Source: Allium sativum (Eukaryota > Streptophyta > Magnoliopsida > Asparagales > Amaryllidaceae). Taken from it: a DNA stretch of 64,000 nucleotides. The first letter of the stretch is position 1; the number at the start of each line of letters is the position of its first letter. The stretch is from contig CM060910.1 in the NCBI GenBank assembly GCA_030737875.1, positions 66,162,501-66,226,500 on the forward strand, given 5' to 3'. Under the pieces are notes generated by a model that had not been told where the DNA came from, made no database searches, and worked only from the letters and a program-made list of their open reading frames with translations. Positions 59,214-64,000 of this stretch are shown piece by piece. The position numbers and the translations under genes were made by a program.

Positions 59214-59791
59214 CTTGTACTTATCTTATCTTTAGTATATCCTCTCGCTTGTATCTTTGACCTTTAGTTAGGATAATCCTATGGTTGAAACATGTGTTTG
59301 AGACATGTTATGTATGGTGGATGCAAAGTGGATGCAAGTGTTTGCTAGTGGTTGCTCGTGGATGCATATACACACACTATTAGGCACCAGATCGGCTCAG
59401 TCACTTCATATTGCATATTGCATATATATGGATGTATTTAGTAAAATGGATGTATAATGGTTGTATTATCATATAGTTGCTGCATTCGGGTGGATGGTTG
59501 TGCACGCATATAGAATTAATATGTATCATTAGGAATCTTTTGCATACATATTGGACGCATGGCACTATCATGAATTGCACTAAGGAGGTCGACTGAATCA
59601 GTAGACCGTCTAATTTTGAATTAGATATGGACATATACACACTGTGCATATAAACATTAAAGCATTAGAAGTCTTTTAAGGACAATGGATGCTGGTGTTT
59701 GATGGTTGAGTAGATGGACGATTAGATGGTAGGATATACATTCTTCTTGACTTGGAGATTTCGGGGACGAAATCCTTTAAGGAGGGGAGAA
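59214..59791 (+). other. G2 3' untranslated region with polypurine tract
   Basis: Non-coding; ends in the polypurine tract AAGGAGGGGAGAA (59779-59791), preceded by GGGGACGAAATCC, directly before the 3' LTR. Confidence 0.85.
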
Positions 59792-62658
59792 TGTAACACC
59801 CCGTAATTTTATAACATTAAAATTCACAAATTAAAGTATACTTAATTTTTAGAAAAGAATTAAGTGAAATGGGTTGCGCAGAGAAATATATATATATTGA
59901 TATATATATATAAAATTAAAAATTAAATAAATAAATATGCGAAAAAGTTCAAAACAGCGAATTGGGAGGGGGAATAACCGAACCGGCCCATTTTTGAGGT
60001 CGACCCGAGCCCTGTTGGGTCGACTAGGGGTTAATCCAGGGGTTTGGCTGTCAACCCGTGGGCCGATTCGCTCAAATGCAGATTTTGCATTTGATTGGTT
60101 CTCAAGGTTCAGGGTTAATCTAATGGTCCTAAATAACTTTCTACACCTATAAATACATCCTAATGCTAACCCTAAACCTAATTAAAATAGAATAGTTACC
60201 GTCATACCGTCGCCATGGAAATCAATGGAGTCACCGCCAACTAAGAAAGAAGAAAAGCAAATTCAATTCTAATTCTCTCAACCCTAAAGCAAAGCAAAAC
60301 TCTCTCTTTTCTTCTCTAAATTGTGAGTATGATGATCTTAACAAGATTATTATCATTTTAATTAGGTTGAGTTATGAATGGATTATGAGTAGATGATGTG
60401 AATTATCATATATGTTGTTGTAAACCCCTTTTGCTATCATGTATATTGTAAATCCAATGTTATGTGATGATGATATCTTATATGTTGTAAATCATGCTAT
60501 GATGATGTTATGTATGTTGAAAGTTTCTATGCTAAGTTGTGATGAATCATACATGTTAAAAAGGCCATGATGTTACCATCTATGCTAGTTAGTTCATATT
60601 AATTAAATCATCATGTTTGGGTTATGTTGATCTATATGACAAGTCACATATGCAAGTTAGATTGATCAGAAAAGTTATGAACATATACCAAGACATCTAT
60701 TATGACATCTAGAATTATGCTATGACATATGTGATATCCTATGCTAGTTCACACCATCATTATGTTGCCTAAAAACCCCATATGCAAGTTTATGTGTAGA
60801 TTTGGGCTATGATCATATCATATAAATTGAGACATTTAACAAGTTGACACCTTTTGATCCTTAACATGTGTAGTTTATGCGAGTTTCACCCCTATTATGA
60901 TTAGATTTATTTTAATTGTCTATATGTTGTTGATAATTTATCTTTGTGCTAGGTGTTAGACTATACAAGTCTAGCCTATATTATGCATTGAATAAGCGAA
61001 CGTATAAACGTGGGGTAGGGGTAATATTAAGGATTTAATATTAAAAAGTTGGGGTGCAATTGATATGATTTTGCATGCCATAAGTGGATGGCCATAATTG
61101 AGTCAATTATGGACATCATTAAAAGTTGACTTAATTAATAATTTGAATAGGGAATCATTAAAACTGGGGTAAAATATTTTAAGTGTTAATCAATGCTTAG
61201 GACACGAGGTTGGACTCGTTTGTGACGTAAACCCGCCCGGACCCGCCCGACAAATCCAGTGGTCACAAATGTCAGCCCAATGTGAGAGGTCCTAGGCATA
61301 AACTAAAGCATAACAGTTGTAAAGACACGAGGTTAGACTCTTTTATGGTGTAAGACTGCCTGGACCCGCCCGGCAAATCCAGCTGCCATAAATGCCAGTC
61401 TAATGTGAGAGGTCTTTATGAGGTTATGGCCTGAATGAATTAAGAAATACTTAACCAGATAAACATGTAAAGTGGGACATGGCGGTTAAGTAGGTGCCTT
61501 GGGTGGCACGAGGAATCTAGGGGGTGCCCTTAGTGGCATGTGAAATACGATTAGTAAGACTTAACCAAACACACATGTAAATGAACATGACTAAGAGGGT
61601 TAAGTGGGATATACTAGTGACAAGCTTAGGTGGGTAGCTTGTGGGGGCCCATTTCGACCAGTATCCCAAACGTATCTTTGTGGGCTCGACCCAAGTCGAG
61701 GACAGGACACGCATGCTGGGTTTGACTGTAAGAGGCCAAAACGTGGAGCGGTGGCAATGCAAGTCCAACGGGTTTCATATGCGTGTGTGGACCCGGGCTG
61801 GTAGGTAAGACGTTGATGCATCGTGTAGGTACAAGCCGTGCATTCTCAAGTTGTATTGGGTTGCCACTTTAGGGGAGTGATACACCCCACTGTGGGGCCA
61901 GCACGGGTATCTACGAGTAGGGAGCCGATCGAAAGTGGGTAGTGGGGTACACCTAGTGGAGATAGGGGCAGACGGCACCTATGTAGTCAGCTAGGGGTAC
62001 GTAAGGCTATTTATAAAGTTTCTGTGTGAAGCAAGTGGGATCAAACAATAGGGTGACTGGTGTGGTGCAGTGTAGTAATGTGCGGTGCAGTGTAGTAATC
62101 ATTCGTTAGTAATTAGGTGTGCCTTTACCGTTATCTTTAACGTTATCTTAAACGCTATTTTTATCTTCCTAAGAGTTCATAGACATTTACTTGTCTTCCA
62201 GCTTATGCCTTAGTCTAGTTATTTTGATAATAGTATTGTTAGAATTATCATACTTGCCAGACTTTATGTCTGACCCCTTCTATTTCTATCCTTTTCCCCC
62301 TCCAGGTCCTCAGGTTGGGCCCAGCTCTAGTGGAGTTTGATTGAATTACTTCATCTCTCTTTGGAAAGCTTGGACCGTTGAAGTAAAGTCCAGCTTGTTA
62401 TCTTTTTAATGGCTATTTATGTAATGGGATTATGTATTTTGTTTTTATGAAGATGGATATTGTACTTGGTTATGATCTATGGTTTTATGATGTAACAAAC
62501 ATGTTTAATTTCCGCTGCAATAAAATGAAGTTTTAGATTTCCAAGTACTATTTATTATCTGTCTTGTTGTAATTTTTCTGTTCTATATTCACTTATAACC
62601 TCCATGGAAGTTAATGCATTCCCTTTGTGAGTGACATTAATGGACGTGGGGTGTTACA
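59792..62658 (+). repeat. G2 3' LTR
   Basis: Nearly identical to 51786-54643. Differences include scattered substitutions and a longer AT tract near 59887-59912. TATA box at 60146-60155. Confidence 0.95.
61206..61414 (+). ncRNA. Tandem two-stem hairpin modules, G2 3' LTR copy
   Basis: Counterpart of 53191-53404. All four stems are kept; the differences fall in loop positions. Confidence 0.62.
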
Positions 62659-62663
62659 TATTC

Positions 62664-63502
62664 CCTAAATCCGTAGTGATTTCAACTCCACAACGCTCGA
62701 TTCGATTTTACTATGAGTTCGATTTGAATTTGGAGGGGCAGATTCGATTTATTTGTCGCGTGATATATCTTTGGGCTAAGGATAATGGTTGCTTTGTTTG
62801 GAATGGAGGATGGATACCATTTTAAGGAGAATAGCGGCTTCGATTGGTATTTTACTTTTGACAGTGGCCATTTTGATTTACATATGCTCGGAAAAATGAA
62901 AAGAACCAGGGAGGGATAAATCATGATTTTATAAAGATGAATACATCACCATTAAGTAATTTGTCAGTGTATAGTACATGTAATTAATTTCGATTTGGTC
63001 TTTGAATTAATCTAATTTGATTTTGTTCTTATCCATTTAAATTTTGAAATAATATATTTCAAGGTTCTGAACTCCAATCGAACCACAACAACTGACGTTT
63101 CTTGGGTTTAACCACTATTTTGGACACATTGGAATAGATTTCAAAGCTCAATTTGATCGTATTGAGAAGATATAAATTTTAAACTGACTATTTAAATTAA
63201 ATTCAATTTATTATAATATGAATTGATTTCAAGGAATTAAATTCATGGATAATAAATAAGTTATTATCGTTCTAATTCAAATAGAATTTCTATAAATCAT
63301 TTGAATCATTTCGACTCCGTTTTAATTTTCGAATTGAATAATTCAGGTTCTCATATTACGATAATTATTTATATTTGAAATAAATCATATATCGATTATT
63401 AAATTGGTAACTTAATATAAAATACCATTTATATTATCAACTCAATATTTAAAACCATATTAAATATTTAAAATAAATCGATCAAAGATCCGGGTCGTTA
63501 CA
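62664..63502 (-). repeat. LARD-B 5' LTR, second part
   Basis: Continues from 51785 after removal of G2 and one target copy, aligning with about 44390-45224, and ends CCGGGTCGTTACA. It carries the conserved TATA box at 62926-62936. Confidence 0.88.
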
Positions 63503-64000
63503 TTCTGTCTTAGGATATTTATGTATTGACTTACTAAATGGAATTAGCACTTACTACACTGGTAAATCCCCATTAATTCTCCTTTTTCTATCATTTTTAT
63601 TATTATTAATTTGGTTATCTGCCACTAATGACCTTAACAGTCATATTTTCTAAGGATTAAATAACCTATTGAATGTCACTTATTACACTAACGGTCACAT
63701 TTCTTAAGGTATTAATTATGTTGTATATAACGTAGTTGTATACACAATTATATGATTTTTGTTTGATGATAACAAACAAATAAATATTATTTTAAATGTG
63801 TTTGTTACTGTACTGTTCTATATATACATTACAGACAGGAATATAATATTTATATTTAAATAGAATACGACTTTATAGACACTCATATATTCATACAGTA
63901 TTTTATTTAAATATAAATATTCTATTTCAACATTCAAACAGTATAGCTATTTAATACTCCACTATTTAAATACATTCACAGAATATTTTTACTTGTAAAT
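63503..64000 (-). repeat. Element C 5' LTR, second part (runs off the window)
   Basis: Matches element C 3' LTR from about 19920 on: GCATTTACTACAC-like, CTTTTTCTAT, TTATTATTATTAATTTGG and CCACTAATGACC words in order. Later similarity is weaker. Confidence 0.75.

Larger units (their letters stand above)
51781..62663 (+). mobile_element. G2: young but inactivated Ty3/Gypsy chromovirus-type retrotransposon
   Basis: Complete element 51786-62658 (10.9 kb) with perfect target duplications TATTC (51781-51785 and 62659-62663). LTRs are 51786-54643 (2858 bp) and 59792-62658 (2867 bp), nearly identical and starting TGTAACACCCC. All standard parts are present in one continuous frame, with five in-frame stops and no frameshift. 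It is related to G1 throughout the coding region; the LTRs share only blocks. It is the innermost and youngest insertion of the nest. Confidence 0.96.
38890..63507 (-). mobile_element. LARD-B: second giant-LTR non-autonomous retrotransposon, split by G2
   Basis: Spans 38895-63502 in element C's LTR, flanked by TTCTA (38890-38894) and TTCTG (63503-63507), a 5 bp target duplication with one change. Minus-strand order: 5' LTR (63502-62664 plus 51785-46367), internal region (46366-45225), 3' LTR (45224-38895). LTRs are about 6.3 kb and the internal region 1.14 kb, the same unusual proportions as LARD-A. Shared blocks show the two are related: CCGTATAACACG with a following ACGGGTTT-like run, TTCTGGGRCTGAACGAAACC, the hairpin module and AAAAAGCCAAGCGGCT. 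Sequence between those blocks has diverged. No Gag or Pol. LTR copies differ more than those of LARD-A, so this insertion is older. Confidence 0.9.
18484..64000 (-). mobile_element. Element C: old LTR retrotransposon, twice interrupted, runs off the window
   Basis: On the minus strand the 3' LTR is 18484-21342 and the internal region is 21343-26049 plus 36591-37447. The 5' LTR is 37448-38894 plus 63503 onward; by comparison with the complete LTR it should end about 0.9 kb past the window. The polypurine tract (21343-21355) and a decayed primer-binding site (37435-37447) lie where expected. G1 (26050-36585) splits the internal region and LARD-B (38895-63502) splits the 5' LTR. LTR copies differ at many sites, so C is the oldest insertion of the nest. 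The outer target duplication cannot be checked because one end is missing. No Pol frame is seen; coding remains are limited to a decayed gag-like frame. Confidence 0.85.

Overview
The window is plant nuclear DNA, almost certainly eudicot, and nearly all of it is transposable-element sequence. The evidence is Ty3/Gypsy chromovirus-type Gag-Pol reading frames, primer-binding sites of the initiator-tRNA-Met type, spliced plant gene fragments (a dynamin-related DRP1 piece), AT-rich introns and a CACTA-type transposon end. I see no intact cellular gene, no rRNA or tRNA gene and no CRISPR array. The species cannot be fixed from the sequence alone.

Layout. Positions 1-2480 hold a broken, chimeric fragment of a DRP1 (phragmoplastin-like) gene, followed at about 2490-2850 by what looks like one end of a CACTA transposon. 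Positions 2909-17170 are a complete minus-strand non-autonomous LTR element (here LARD-A): two 6.6 kb LTRs around only 1.03 kb of non-coding internal DNA, with a perfect GATAA target duplication. Positions 17176-18483 are unassigned AT-rich DNA. From 18484 to beyond the window end lies an old minus-strand LTR element (element C). Its internal region carries a decayed gag-like 'putative plant transposon protein' frame and a cellular-gene-like exon set with introns. Two insertions split it: a decayed plus-strand Ty3/Gypsy element (G1, 26050-36585, TSD TAATC) in the internal region, and a second giant-LTR element (LARD-B, 38895-63502, TSD TTCTA/TTCTG) in the C 5' LTR. LARD-B is in turn split by a younger plus-strand Ty3/Gypsy element (G2, 51786-62658, TSD TATTC). 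The order of events is C, then LARD-B and G1, then G2; eye comparison of the LTR pairs agrees (C most diverged, G2 and LARD-A least).

How the parts relate. G1 and G2 are related chromoviruses (Gag with two zinc knuckles, protease, RT, RNase H, integrase with DDX35E spacing, chromodomain-like tail), both inactivated: G2 by five in-frame stops with no frameshift, G1 by many stops and several frameshifts. LARD-A, LARD-B and C encode no polymerase, but their polypurine-tract neighbourhoods and LTR ends (TGTAA...CCC) closely resemble those of G1/G2, so relatives of G1/G2 are plausible suppliers of their enzymes (inference).

The most interesting signals are inside the LTRs. (1) A tandemly duplicated two-stem hairpin module lies in the G1 and G2 LTRs, with compensatory base changes between four diverged copies and a conserved loop. 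(2) A different hairpin module occurs three times in LARD-A and once in LARD-B. (3) Donor/acceptor-like signals suggest an intron of 1.6-2.0 kb inside the transcribed part of the G1/G2 LTR. (4) A sequence block is internal in LARD-A but lies inside the LTRs in LARD-B. All positions were read by eye; boundaries given by TG/CA and target duplications are firm, other edges are approximate.
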